Positions 1-10,670 of a stretch of DNA of 64,000 nt are shown in pieces (the stretch's first letter is position 1; each line of letters starts with the position of its first letter). The position numbers and the translations under genes were made by a program. The notes beneath the pieces were generated by a model, which was not told the origin of the DNA, did not search any database, and saw nothing but the letters and a program-made list of their open reading frames with translations. Source of the stretch: Silurus meridionalis (lineage: Eukaryota; Chordata; Actinopteri; Siluriformes; Siluridae). Location: positions 9,334,346-9,398,345 of the forward strand of contig NC_060906.1 of assembly GCF_014805685.1 (NCBI RefSeq). Reading direction: 5' to 3'.

Positions 1-99
1 ACTATTAAACATCTTAAATTTGATTAATAATTTGCTGACCAAACTGCACACGGTTTATTCTATCACCGTAAATGTATTCGGCAATGACTTCCGCATTAC
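1..99. other. AT-rich upstream flank
   Basis: No coding or RNA signal is visible. This is AT-rich flank upstream of the TMEM165 promoter elements. Confidence 0.3.
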
Positions 100-388
100 C
101 AAATTATTAAAGCCGCATTATTAGCCAATTACGGAATGAGGCTTTTGTGACGTCTATTAGAAAGGGTGGGACCTCAACCCGAGTAAACCAATCAGATTCG
201 GACAGCAGCTAGCAAGTTTGTTTCAGCGAAAAGAACAGTGGCTGAGGGGGGAACATGATCCACAGCTAGCCGGTTAGATTAGCTCGTTCAAGTCTACACA
301 CAAGTTGTAAGCTTTTACACGGTTGTTGTTTTTTTTTTGGCCACGTAATTGCGTTTAGTTTATAATTCGCTTGCGCCGGTTTAAAAAA
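100..388 (+). promoter_or_regulatory. tmem165: Putative TMEM165 promoter and 5' UTR
   Basis: The stretch immediately upstream of the TMEM165 start has a CCAAT motif at about 125-129 and another at 188-192 (AACCAATCAG, a good NF-Y site), and a CRE-like TGACGTC at 148-154. No TATA box is evident. An in-frame stop (TAA, 382-384) lies upstream of the chosen ATG. The transcription start cannot be placed from sequence alone. Motifs are seen directly; promoter activity is inferred from position. Confidence 0.5.
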
Positions 389-424
389 ATGCTTCCCGGG
401 CTGTTTTCCGGGCTGCTGAGGTGA
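389..424 (+). other. Short upstream ORF before TMEM165 start
   Basis: An ATG at 389 opens an 11-codon frame (MLPGLFSGLLR) that stops at 422-424, nine bases before the TMEM165 ATG at 433. If the transcript starts upstream of 389 this would be a uORF and could lower translation. Its presence in the mRNA is not shown by the sequence. Confidence 0.35.
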
Positions 425-432
425 AGTGGGTG

Positions 433-525
433 ATGGTGGTGGCGGTGGTGGTGTTGCTGAGTGCTGAGAGAGTCTCAAGCATTCAGGAGGAGAACAAATT
501 ACCTGAAGTCCAGCACCCTGCTGAG
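433..525 (+). CDS. tmem165: TMEM165 coding exon 1
   Basis: Thirty-one codons beginning MVVAVVVLLSAERVSS, a short hydrophobic signal-like stretch, then a polar linker ending HPAE. The donor is GAG|GTACTA at 526. It ends in phase 0 and exon 2 begins in phase 0, which supports the join. This N terminus is poorly conserved in the family, so the exon is called from position, frame and hydrophobicity. Confidence 0.7.
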
Positions 526-2184
526 GTACTATAACTGTCTCACATCACATACACACCTGGAAATGAGCTCAGTTTGGTTTTCTGGCGTGTTTAGCTTTTA
601 ATATGGACATGTTTAACTTTTGTGGGAGCCACAATACTAACTTGTATTTCTTGTATTGGCAATAAAAGAGCTGTGTATTTGCATTCAGCTCCACTTACCC
701 TTTTTCTATAAGTGATCTCTTTCAGTTTATTTGATAAATATTTTCTCTTCACGTTGTTGACAAATAAGTTTATCATATTTAATTAACCAGTCAGTTACAA
801 TTTTTCTATTGTACAGGTGTTATTACTGTTGTACAAAATATTTTGGCTTCAGTTCTAATTGTATGACAATGTACATTGTCCCCAAGCAGCTTTACAGAGA
901 TAAAGAAGTTGCAATGTATAAATTAGTTCCTTATAATTATAATAATAATAGAGCTTGTGGCAAGGAAAAAAATTCCAGAAATTGCATGAGGAAGAAACTT
1001 TGAGAGGAACCAGACTCTTCCCATCCTCATTCTCAACACCGAACGTCCAGTCATTACAGTTCCATCATTGTTGAGGTGATGAGGTGCTTAAATGCAGAAA
1101 ACCTTCATCCAGTCTAAATTGCAGTCCCAAGCCATTGTAGAAGACAGTTAATGATACAAGGTGGTATCTAAAAGTTGAGACTAATAGTGCTAACTGGTGC
1201 TATTCTGATCTCTGGTGCTTTTCCGCACCCACTCTCGGGTGGACTTCGCCCTCTTCCCAAAAATGAAGATCCACTGCAGAAGATGCGTTCTTTAAAAAGA
1301 AGACTTCCAGGACACTTTCCAGAAGTGCTAGGAAGACTGGGAGCTCTGTAGCTGTGCAAGGGAACTATGTAAAAACTGGTAGTCTGTAAACATGGATAAA
1401 TAATGTATGTTCTAGTCTAGAAACCTTTTGATACCACCTCATAACAGTCCAAATCCATCCTCATAGTCCTCGAGTTGCTCAGTAACTTTATGGACCTTAA
1501 GGCTGTGTATGTGGAACCAATTGAAGAGAACTCTATCCAGAGCTAGGGTGTGGGGATGAATGAGGCAAATCTGAAAAGAAGAAAGAGACAGGAGATCGAT
1601 TAGAACCCCATACTCTATCCATAGTGTGTATACCATCACTCAAATTGACTCTCTTCCCCCTTATTAGAGGCCTACAGATATTTCTGCAACATCTTTGTCA
1701 GATACGGTGATTTATAATGAAATAACGATGACTATTTCGTCTCTTTGTGCAGAAAGTGCCGACCGTCAAACCTGCAGTTCCAGCTGTCAGTCCAGACGAG
1801 CCTAGTAAAGGAAACCTGGGATTTATCCATGCGTTCGTGGCGGCGATTTCGGTCATCATCGTCTCCGAGCTGGGAGATAAGACTTTCTTCATTGCAGCCA
1901 TCATGGCCATGCGCTATAACCGCCTCACCGTCTTGGCAGGGGCCATGTTGGCTCTGGGTCTCATGACTTGCCTGTCAGGTAGCGTAAACTCAAGGATTTG
2001 TAAATGGGAGCTTTGAGTTTGAAACATTTAAGACGTTCAGGCGGTCAACTAAAAGCTAACTAGGGTTTGTTGGCTGTTATAAAGGTTCGTTGAGTTGCCT
2101 TGCCACAAAGCTGATCGATCTGCTACTTGACATTTAACAATAAGCAATGGTAAGCAATGGTTGGTGAGTCTGAGAGTATGAAGG

Positions 2185-2264
<80 letters not shown>

Positions 2265-4530
2265 ACATGGGTGTTGAAAAGGTCAGGGACCAATAGGAGT
2301 TTTATTACACATACAAGATTTTGTATGTATTGCATATTTATGCTTTTAACAGCATTGCTGCACTGGTTTCCAGTTTCAGAGTTGACTTTAAAGTGATGTT
2401 TTTCTATAAGGCTCCCAAATACCTTGTCAACTTGACTCCCTGTAAATTAGTTCATTCAGCTACTGAATACAGTTCACACACAGGCCTCTATGATGGACTG
2501 TATTGGTTGTACTGAATGAGCTACAGCCATTTGAATTGAAAGCCGTTCTGGGTACTGGTTTTCCTGCCTGATGCAGAAATCTTTCAGCGTTGCAGTGTTT
2601 TACATAGTAATTCCCCAGCCAGTTTTATTAAAGCACTGTTAAGATCTCTAATCCCAAGCCCTCGAGTCTAATTGATCAGAAGGTGTTCTGATTAATGTTA
2701 TATAACCGCACAGGTCTGACACTGGTGCTGAGTGCATGGCAAATCGTATTGATCCACTTAATCGTATTAAAACGTTTGTTTGTTTTTTTTGCTTTCTGTC
2801 ATGAAACTGTGTCGGAATCATACCTGAGGTAACTCTCATTAGTAGTATTTGGAAAATACATTTCTCCACTTTGGCGTTTCTTTTAGGACGTGCTGAATTT
2901 AACTATTGTGTATATAATTGCATTGTTTTCTGTCAAATGATTAATTGAGCTATACTTTGTAGAAACAGAAATCGGTCAATGGGCATGAGTGTGTGTGTGT
3001 GTAGTTACCTGAGAGGTATGTAGTGGCTTCTGTCCTGAAATATCTATACATCGACACTACATCTAACATGAACTTCCGATCTGTTTCTTCCCCGTAGTCC
3101 TTTTCGGTTACGCCACCACTATTATCCCACGGATCTACACCTACTACATCTCCACAGCGCTGTTTGCCATCTTCGGTGTGCGAATGCTGAGAGAGGGGAT
3201 GAGGATGAGCCCTGATGAAGGCCAGGAGGAGCTTGAAGAGGTGCAGGCTGAGATTAAGAAGAAAGACGAGGAGGTGAGTTCACCGGCTAAACGAAATACC
3301 ATGCTGCGTAATGTTTGAAACGGAAGCGCTAATCATGCTGATTCGATTTTTTTACGGTTGACGTTTGCTTCCAGCTTCAGCGTTATAAACTGGCCAACGG
3401 TGCTCCTGATGTGGAGGCAGGAACGGCGTCGACCATGTCGCCTCAGAGGAAGTGGCACCATTGTATCTCGCCCATCTTTATCCAGGCGCTTTCACTCACG
3501 TTCCTTGCTGAGTGGGGCGATCGCTCTCAGCTCGCCACCATCGTTCTGGCTGCACGGGAGGTCAGAGCTCAGGCTTTTTACATCCTCATATGAACATCAC
3601 ATTTTCACATCAGAGTATGTCAGTATGAGTTATTACTCAATACTGCACACTTAAATGCCAAATAAGACGACTTTTAGGTGTTTATGGACACCGCATTGTT
3701 GCATATTTAATCTTTTCTAGATTTTTTCTTGATTTAATAAACCATTTATAATGTAGGTTTTGAATTATCAAACTTTTCTTTGATTCTTTTGTCATGCATT
3801 TGTAGATCTGGTCAAATTTAGCATTTGCACATACGTTATCTGTTTAAGGCACAGGGATTATACACTACAGGCTGAAGCTGTATTCCTTACTGTCATGTGG
3901 CATCTGTCGTCTAAAGAACGCTGCATTAACGAACAATTTATGCAAATCGTACCCAAATCATGCACATGGGCCGATCTGTGCGTTCACACACGATGGCTAA
4001 ATATAGAAAAAGCAGTCTAAACATTTATATCAACGGGCAACAGAACCATGTCATTCTGATTGTGGAAAAACTAAGAGGTAATATACATTGTCAGCAAAAC
4101 CTTTTCACCAGATGCATGACGGTTCAAGAAGCATCGCTTAAGATGGTGGATACAGGTTTTTATTGACTGCCTGTGGAAGCAGTAGATCTGGTTTGATTTG
4201 GAGTAGAAAAGGATCAGTAGTAGACAGAATCAGGTTCTCAATACTAAATTGTTTGTTGCAGGATCCCTTCGGAGTGGCGGTAGGAGGAACTCTGGGACAT
4301 TGCCTCTGCACAGGCCTTGCTGTGGTCGGGGGAAGGATGGTGGCTCAGAAAATATCAGTCAGGACCGGTAAGATTCGCTTCACACATCAGATGAATTTAT
4401 TCATTAATGATGAACCACCACAGACTTGAATTCCGTTTTTTTCCCCTCCCCAGTTACGATCATCGGAGGAATCGTGTTCCTCGCCTTTGCTTTCTCGGCA
4501 CTCTTCATCAAGCCAGATACTGGATTCTGA
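433..4530 (+). CDS. tmem165: TMEM165, Golgi cation/proton exchanger (six exons)
   Basis: TMEM165 belongs to the GDT1/UPF0016 family and exchanges Mn2+/Ca2+ for protons in the Golgi membrane; human loss causes a congenital disorder of glycosylation. Coding exons are 433-525, 1753-1978, 3098-3273, 3375-3560, 4262-4367 and 4454-4530, all with GT/AG borders and matching phases, totalling 864 nt (287 aa and stop). Human TMEM165 is 324 aa; the difference is mostly a shorter N terminus. The two family signatures E-x-G-D-[KR]-[ST] are intact: ELGDKT (about residues 70-75) and EWGDRS (about 211-216). A YNRL sorting motif lies in exon 2 and an acidic/lysine-rich cytosolic loop (EELEEVQAEIKKKDEE) ends exon 3. 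The start was chosen because ATG 433 is the first in frame after a stop at 382 and gives a hydrophobic N terminus. It is convergent with CLOCK. Confidence 0.95.
526..1752 (+). other. TMEM165 intron 1
   Basis: GT...AG intron of about 1.2 kb ending TCTTTGTGCAG. Only short open frames on both strands are visible and no repeat is recognised. Confidence 0.6.
1753..1978 (+). CDS. tmem165: TMEM165 coding exon 2 (first GDT1 motif)
   Basis: Encodes residues 32-106 plus one base of 107: linker, then NLGFIHAFVAA, the ELGDKT signature and transmembrane segments through LALGLMTCLS. The match to vertebrate TMEM165 is nearly residue for residue. The donor is TCAG|GTAGCG. Confidence 0.96.
2187..2261 (+). 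repeat. (GT)n microsatellite
   Basis: About 75 bp of uninterrupted GT dinucleotides inside TMEM165 intron 2. Open frames reading poly-Cys-Val here are artefacts of the repeat. Confidence 0.95.
2340..2520 (+). mobile_element. Decayed L2-like LINE fragment
   Basis: Conceptual translation, across a frame change, gives pieces such as LHWFPVS, FRVDFKVMFFYKAPKYL, which resemble the C-terminal LHWLPV..RVDFKVL..YKAL..APKYL region of L2/CR1-type LINE reverse transcriptases. It is short and not intact. Confidence 0.45.
3098..3273 (+). CDS. tmem165: TMEM165 coding exon 3
   Basis: Encodes LFGYATTIIPRIYTYYIST, FAIFGVRMLREGMRMSPDEG and the charged loop EELEEVQAEIKKKDEE. The acceptor is CCCCGTAG and the donor GAG|GTGAGT. 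It ends in phase 0. Confidence 0.96.
3375..3560 (+). CDS. tmem165: TMEM165 coding exon 4 (second GDT1 motif)
   Basis: Sixty-two codons from LQRYKLANG through the variable loop to SPIFIQALSLTFLAEWGDRS and TIVLAARE. It carries the second E-x-G-D signature thought to form the ion path together with the first. The donor is GAG|GTCAGA, phase 0. Confidence 0.96.
3561..4261 (+). other. TMEM165 intron 4
   Basis: About 700 bp, AT-rich, ending TTGTTGCAG. I recognise no gene or repeat in it. Confidence 0.55.
4262..4367 (+). CDS. tmem165: TMEM165 coding exon 5
   Basis: Encodes DPFGVAVGGTLGHCLCTGL and VVGGRMVAQKISVRT, the glycine-rich transmembrane segments typical of the C-terminal half. The donor is ACCG|GTAAGA, and the split valine codon is completed in exon 6. 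Confidence 0.96.
4454..4530 (+). CDS. tmem165: TMEM165 coding exon 6 (C terminus)
   Basis: Completes the valine codon and encodes TIIGGIVFLAFAFSALFI then KPDTGF and TGA. The C-terminal SALFI.PD.GF ending matches the family. The acceptor is CCCCTCCCCAG. Confidence 0.96.
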
Positions 4531-5755
4531 AAGGAGGACAGACTTCTCGGCCTCTGTCTGTAAATACCAGCTCCATAATGCTGTATTCACAACGATGGAC
4601 TGTACACAAAGGCCACCATCGAACGGTGGTGTGTGTGTGAACGTGTTACTGTTTAGACCCGGTCAAAGATGCTGCAGTGGTTTTACTTTGGTTTGGTTTG
4701 TTTTGTTCCCCCCTCGTTCTGTGATGATGGTTCTTTAATAGCGACTTATTTTCCTTTACTTCTCTCCCCTGTCGCATTTCTTTTGACTCTTTCATACAGT
4801 TTTCTCTTGCCAACACAATAATGATGCTGTGGCCAGATTTAGATAAAGAACTATGTACATCACTGTGTCTTTACACTCCTAGAATGATCCCAGGTTGCAA
4901 TGAATACGATCGCTAACCCAGACATTAGAGAGGGTGATATTGTTCAGCAATAAACGCAGCAAACGCCAAGCAATTTTGATGACTAGGTGCATTAGGCTAA
5001 ACGTTTAATACTTTTTAGACCCTATTCCGTTAGTGTTTTATTCTGAAAACTTCACTATTGTAGCGTTTGGGTTTGTCTCCCTGCTGGGACAAAAGCAGAG
5101 AGGTGTGGACAGCCAGTCCGATCTCGCAATTTAACATCCTGGATACCGTGGCCTGAAAAGTGTACACAAGGTGTAGGCGCTTTGTATCCCGCCGGCTATA
5201 TCTCGCACAAACTGGTGATCACGACCGCACAAATCTCAAGAGGCAAACTTCAGGAGCTATGTCTTGGCAAAGCAACTCCATTTGGGGCAAAAAAGGATTA
5301 TGATTTGGGTTTCATTTGTCTTTTGATCATATAAAGAAATGTCCTGTATTCCAGCTGTATTCATCCACACACCTCTCCTCAGCTTAGCTCTTTTAAGTGG
5401 CAAGCTTTATTTTTAAATCCAATTTTTAAATAAATCCCTTTTCTATGCGATCATTTAGTCTTAACGCCACTTCCAAGAACGCGCTGGTGTAGGACAAAAT
5501 TATATACAATTTTATTGATCTTTTTGAGCAGCAATTTATTTTTGTTTTGTTTCCTGTTGTCAAAGTACTGTAGAACTGTCAGGGAATACTGCTGCGATTT
5601 GTACAGTGTAAGATGACTTATTTCTTTGTCAATATTTGACTGGACTTATTCATCTACGAAGGGCAAGTAAATGACACTATTCATTGTGCAGAAGAGTTGA
5701 CTGTAAAAAAAAAAAAAAAAGAATCCTGTAAATAATAAATTAAAACTCAGTATGT
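4531..5755 (+). other. tmem165: TMEM165 3' UTR with poly(A) signals
   Basis: No coding signal after the stop. Candidate AATAAA hexamers lie at 4949-4954 (proximal) and 5734-5739 (distal, preceded by an A16 run at about 5705). Vertebrate TMEM165 has a long 3' UTR, so the distal site is plausible; which one is used cannot be told from the sequence. Confidence 0.55.
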
Positions 5756-6011
5756 CATTCCTGTGGTTATCTTGATACCAGTGTTGGACAGTAAGGGAGT
5801 GTTTTTTTATTGTTACTGTCCATTTTTCATGCTTTTTAAAAAAGATTATTATTACACTACATTTTAATGTGTAATAGCTTACTTTTTCCCCCTCTACTAC
5901 TTTGAATGCATGAACGGCATTGAATGAGAAGACGAGAACAGTGTGTGGGGTGTGTGTGTGTGTGTGTGGGGGTGTGTGTGTGGGTGTGTGTGTGTGTGTG
6001 TGTGTGGAGTA
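5756..6011. other. Intergenic DNA with imperfect (GT)n
   Basis: Downstream flank of TMEM165. It contains an imperfect (GT)n/(GGGT) run at about 5942-6006. No gene is seen. Confidence 0.5.
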
Positions 6012-6360
6012 CAGAGGTGGGAAGTAACAAACAAATACTTTGTTACTGTACTTAAATAGATTTTTCTGGTATCAGTACTTTACTCCACTATTTATTTTTC
6101 AGACAACTTTTTACTTTTACTCATTACATTTTTACACAAATATCTGTACTTTTTACTTCTTTTTACTTCTAGCCGAACAACCGATTTCCTGTTACTGCGC
6201 ATCTTTTTAAATCCACTGGTGTATCATGTACTGACTCTCTCTCACCACAGATGTAGACTAGTTTACGGAGCTAAGAATCAGCAGGCAGAAGCAGTAAGAA
6301 GTTTAGGGTTAATGTGGATGAGACAGAGGGAGTCAGTGATGTAAACATGACTGAGAACAA
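6012..6360 (+). mobile_element. hAT-like DNA transposon end
   Basis: Begins CAGAGGTGGGAAGTAAC and continues with the TACTTTAC..TTTTTACTTT pattern of a very common fish hAT-derived family. The segment with GATGAGACAGAGGGAG and GATGTAAACATGACTGAG at about 6317-6352 recurs inverted near 30,520-30,560. It is a fragment with no ORF. Confidence 0.45.
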
Positions 6361-6845
6361 GTCAAGAGGCTTTTATTGTCATTTCTACTATACACAGTGG
6401 TACACAGTACACAGTAAAAATGAGACAACGTTTCCCAGAACCCTGGTGCTACACTAAACAACAACAAACAAAACAACATAGAGCTACAACACAAGCTACA
6501 TAAAGTGCATCGAGTGCAACCTGGTGCAAACAGTGCAGACAGACAGTGCAGACAGACGACACAAGACAAGACATAAAACCCTATATAGCGCCGACCAGTA
6601 AACCTACTGTATACTTGATTATACAGTACTGTACAAGAAAACTGTAAAAAACTATACAAAATAAAAAAACTATCCCAGAAGTGAGTATAAACAGTACAAT
6701 GTAGTGCAAAATAATACAGATAACATAATACATAATAATAACAGACACATTCCTGATCATCATCATCTTTTCTCTGCTTGTGTTCTATATGTGGATCTTC
6801 AGCCTGAACACATTCATTAGGTAACAACATTTTTATTCCGTTTTG

Positions 6846-6848
<3 letters not shown>
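6361..6848. repeat. Interspersed repeat, uncharacterised
   Basis: Low-complexity-biased sequence with repeated CAGTGCAGACAGA and TACACAGT words. A 165-codon open frame on the - strand here is Cys/Tyr/Leu-rich without any recognisable domain, so I treat the segment as repeat DNA and not as a gene. Confidence 0.35.
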
Positions 6849-6849
<1 letters not shown>

Positions 6850-6886
<37 letters not shown>

Positions 6887-7173
6887 TTTGGCTGTCAAAA
6901 TTAAAATTATTTTAAACAGCACGACATTTTTACTTTTTTTACTTATATATAAAATAAATAAATTAACTTCAGATAAAAATATTTTTAATCAGTGAACTTT
7001 TGTTTTATTTCTGAGTCTCAAATCAAACACCAAAATCCGCCATGTTTTACACAATTTACCCTCTGGGTGGCGTTTTGTGGGTTTTTCCCTCTTAATGGCG
7101 ACACAAACTTAAATTACTGTCTTTATTGATCGTACAGATAAAAACAATACATCATTCAAATCTGTAAAATGTC

Positions 7174-7248
<75 letters not shown>
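6850..7248. repeat. Two (AT)n microsatellites
   Basis: Runs of AT dinucleotides at about 6850-6888 and 7180-7248, separated by AT-rich DNA. Confidence 0.9.
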
Positions 7249-7250
<2 letters not shown>

Positions 7251-7689
7251 CTGACTTGACTTGAAGAGGTGCATTTTCTCCGGTATCACCTCATTAACTG
7301 TCCGTGTGGAAACATAGCAAAGGCTCTAAATGATGTCCACACGTCTCTGCACTGATATAGCCTTTATATTTAATCACATGCTGTACATATGGCACCTGAG
7401 CAAGCACTTAACTCACTACTGCTCATTTAGTAAATGAGATCATTGAGTCGCTCGGGAAAAACACTTCCAACAGGAAGTGGCTATATCTCGCTATCTCTGT
7501 CTCTCTATTTTCTCTATCTAATTGTCTCTGTCTCACTGTATATGTCTCTCTCTTGCTGTCTCTCTATTTGTTTCTCACTCTTTCTAAAGCTGTGTGTGTG
7601 TCTCTTTGTCTTTGTCTCTGTCTTTCCTGCTTATTTACATGTCTAACACAGTTTTGAGTTTTGAAGTAATGCCATTAGTGATCTATGAT

Positions 7690-10140
7690 GAAAGACTTCC
7701 CTGGTTCGATTCTTACCTCTAGTTTCATATTGAACATTATAAGAAGTTTTTAAAAACGGAACAATGAAAGATCATTAAAATTGGTTGCTGGTAAATCATG
7801 GTATATCAGTGGTGCAGGTGTTGGAGATGTGGTTCTTGTACCTGAGTCACTTCTCATAGACTTCGAGTTACTGAGAGAATGTACAGGAAGGAGAAGTTTT
7901 GACCCTCTACCATCATGATCTAAGGTCTCCTTACTATAGAAAAGCCACGAGTCCAATAAGCAAAGGCTTGTTTGCTTCTCCTGTGTTGGTGTAATGGTCA
8001 GTGAAGTGGTCACTGCTATCTGACTCACCTGGTTCGATTCCTACCCCTTAGCTTTCCTTTAAATTTTTTACAAAGTTTTTAAAAAGAACCAAAAAAGGTC
8101 CTAAAAATCAGGTTCTTGCAAGAGATCCTGTGGCTCAATTGGAAGAGCTTTACCTCTGGGTTGAGAGGTTGCCGGTTCAAATCCCGGCCAGGGCTCAAAG
8201 TTAAGAGTGTGGAAGGTTCCGGTGAGCGTAGTAAGGAAGGTGTCAGAAATGGCTGTGTGGAAGGTTGGATGTGGTTTCGGAGGGCGTATCCTGGAGCAGG
8301 GGGGCAATATCCGGGCATCTGCCCCCCCGGTGTCGGAGTAGCTGAAAACAGGGGGTTATGAAGCAAAAACGTTCAAAAAAAGTATCGACTTAGTTTTGCA
8401 TATATAGGAAAACATTTCTGACAAAAACCTATCACCCTCACTTTTTTTGAGGCTGTGAAGCAGCCAGTATTCGCAGCCTTTGTTCACAGTCACCCACTCC
8501 ATTGCTCACCAGACACTACTTTCCACACAGCTCACCCAGTGTGGGGACAAGCCAGATTCGAACCAGCAACCTCTGAGCTCAGAGGCAAGGCTTTTATCAC
8601 AAAGCCATCAAGTACCACAACACACCTTCTTTTTGGGGGTTTATCCTTCGTTTCAGGCTTCAAAGCAAGAAATTCAGACTAGACAGAAACACAGAACGTA
8701 GGATTCGAACCCTGAACCCCACCAACAGCGAAATACCAGTCTTAACCCACTGAACCATCAGGAAGGACTGGCTGCAACGACTGTTTAGAGCAGGTCTTTT
8801 CTTTCAAACCATCAACGCAAGAATATAATGCTAAAGACGGACTTAGGAAGCAAACCTATGACGTGACTAGCAGGTACAAAGCAGGATTTGAACCCTGATT
8901 CACACCATTAGCGAGGCACCAGCATTAACACACTAAACCATCAGGAAGGACAAGCTGGGAAGCTTATTTAGAGCAGGTCTATCTTTCTTTTTAACCCATC
9001 AAAACAAGAATATTAAGATGTAGGAATCAGGAATTTAACCTACCTCATGACTAGCAGACAGAAAGCCAGGTTGGAACCCTGACCACCAACATTAGCAAAG
9101 TACCAGCCTTAACCCACTAAGCCATCAGAAAAAAACAGGATGTGAAGCTTTATTTAGAGCAGGTCTATGATTCTTTTCAAACCATCAACACAAGAATTTA
9201 ACGGTAAAGAAAGATGTAGAAGGCAAATACAGATGTAAGTAGCACAAGTTGAACCCACATTGTAAATAGCAGGAAGAAAGCAGGATTTGAACCATGATCC
9301 CCACCACCAGTGAAAGACCAACCTTAACCCACTGAACCATTGGTGAGGACAGGCTAGGAAGCTTAGTTAGAGCAGGTCTATCTTTCTTTTCAACCCATTA
9401 AAAACAAAAATATATTGTAAAGAAAGATGTAGGAAGTGAATCCTGATCGTGACTGGCACCCAGAAAGCAGGATTCGAACCCTGAACCCCACCAAAAGCAA
9501 GAAACCTGATTTAACCCACTGAACCATCAGGGAAGACAGGCCAGGAAGGTTGTTTAGAGCAGGTCTATCTACCTTTAAACCGTCAACACAAGAATATAAA
9601 GCTAAAGAAAGATTTAGAAAGCAAGAACATAACCCACATCGCAACTAGCAGGCAGAAAGCAGGATTCAAACCCTGATCCTCACCATCAGCGAGGCACCAG
9701 CCTTAACCCACTGAACCATGGAAGAGATCAGACTGGGAAGCATGTTTAGATGAGGCACAAGCCTTAAACCACTGAGCGACCACTGCTGAAAAGCATGTGT
9801 GCTTTTTGGAGGGTTCATACTTTTGTTTCATGCCAGCGCAGTAAGAACAAAGGAATGTAGGACTGGCTTTGAAACCTTATCACCAGTGTGGACTATATTA
9901 AGGACCATGTTCAGGCACAAGCCTTAACCCACTGAGCTACCACAGAAGTGCCTTTTTTTTGGTGGAGTTATCTTTCATTAAAGACCAGGAAATCAAGAAA
10001 TTAATCCAACACAGAAAGGACAGAATTAAAATGTTTTCAGAGGGGACAAGGTCCAGAAGTTTTATTTACCAACACAGCAACCAAACTCTCAGACTCATCC
10101 TTGTGGGGATACTGACATTAACCCACTAGGCTATCACATC
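7690..10140. repeat. Array of tRNA-like (Pol III) units
   Basis: Repeated matches to the Pol III B box GGTTCRANTCC are present at 7703 (+), 8031 (+), 8174 (+), 8555 (-), 8701 (-), 8884 (-), 9069 (-, degenerate), 9283 (-), 9470 (-) and 9662 (-). The last six are spaced about 183-214 bp and share flanking words such as GTTTAGAGCAGGTCTATC and AAAGAAAGATGTAGGAAG, so they are a tandem array. Each minus-strand unit also carries an A-box-like TGGTTCAGTGGGTTAAG. Further A-box-only pieces lie at about 9750-9790, 9905-9950 and 10,105-10,140. I infer tRNA-derived SINE-like units amplified in tandem, not functional tRNA genes: cloverleaf pairing looks poor. Confidence 0.65.
8101..8366 (+). mobile_element. 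tRNA-like SINE unit
   Basis: Starts with GTGGCTCAATTGGAAGAGC (A box), followed by GCCGGTTCAAATCCCGGCC (B box inside a perfect T-arm-like stem) about 40 bp later, then an unrelated body with repeated GTGTGGAAGGTT words. It is opposite in orientation to the tandem units that follow. Confidence 0.55.
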
Positions 10141-10192
10141 CATCTATCCATCTATCTATCTATCTATGATGTGAGGTCCAGTTAACAGCTAA

Positions 10193-10367
10193 AGAGGGTG
10201 GAAGTAATAACTACTTTTTACTTAAGTACATGTCAGAGCCAAAACTTCTTTACTTTCACTTAAGTAAAAAAGTGTAATCAGTACTTCAACTTTTACCCGA
10301 GTATTTTAAAACATGAGTATCTGTACTTCCACTTAAGTAAAGGATGTGTGTACTTTTGCCACCTCTG
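10193..10367. mobile_element. hAT-like MITE
   Basis: About 175 bp with imperfect terminal inverted repeats, AGAGGGTGGAAGTA on the left and GTACTTTTGCCACCTCT on the right, and the ACTTAAGTA motif repeated internally. It has no coding capacity. It belongs with the fragment at 6012. Confidence 0.5.
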
Positions 10368-10394
10368 GTGGAGTAAATCTCACAGTGTGTCTGT

Positions 10395-10670
10395 AACTGG
10401 TTTCAAAAAGTTTTGAGACTAGCTTTGTTTACATGAATGTACTTTGTGTCCCCTTGCACAGCAATTTCAGACACTTTCGGAACGTTTCCCGGATGTTTTC
10501 TTTTTGAAGCGTGCAAGACACCTTCTGCGATTCGCGTTCAATCTCAAAACCGTGACCTTCGAGCAGGATTTTTCATCCTTGTCTTTTGGCACTTTGGAAG
10601 GTTGGTGCTTCCTGTGACTGTGAGTTCAGCGTTATGCTGCCATCTGTTGGCATGTTACAAACCTTTTGAT
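10395..10670 (+). repeat. Dispersed repeat, copy A
   Basis: Shares AGTTTTGAGACTAGCTTTGTTTACA at its start and GCTGCCATCTGTTGGCATGTTACAA at its end with 42,455-42,705. It is a dispersed element of unknown family. Confidence 0.5.

Larger units (their letters stand above)
1979..3097 (+). other. TMEM165 intron 2
   Basis: GT...AG intron with a phase-1 split valine codon (G|TC). It contains a long (GT)n run and a decayed L2-like LINE fragment, both listed separately. The rest is unremarkable. Confidence 0.6.

Noticed and set aside
2123..2396. Poly-Cys-Val and poly-Thr-His frames at (GT)n runs
   Set aside because: Artefacts of dinucleotide repeats in non-coding DNA; the same applies at 18.8, 20.3, 23.3, 25.9 and 52.9 kb.
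6333..6830. 165-codon - strand frame
   Set aside because: Biased composition (Cys, Tyr, Leu), no domain, lies in repeat DNA between AT microsatellites.
8701..9760. Cluster of genuine tRNA genes on the - strand
   Set aside because: A and B boxes are present but the arms do not pair convincingly and the units share long non-tRNA flanks; SINE-like units fit better.
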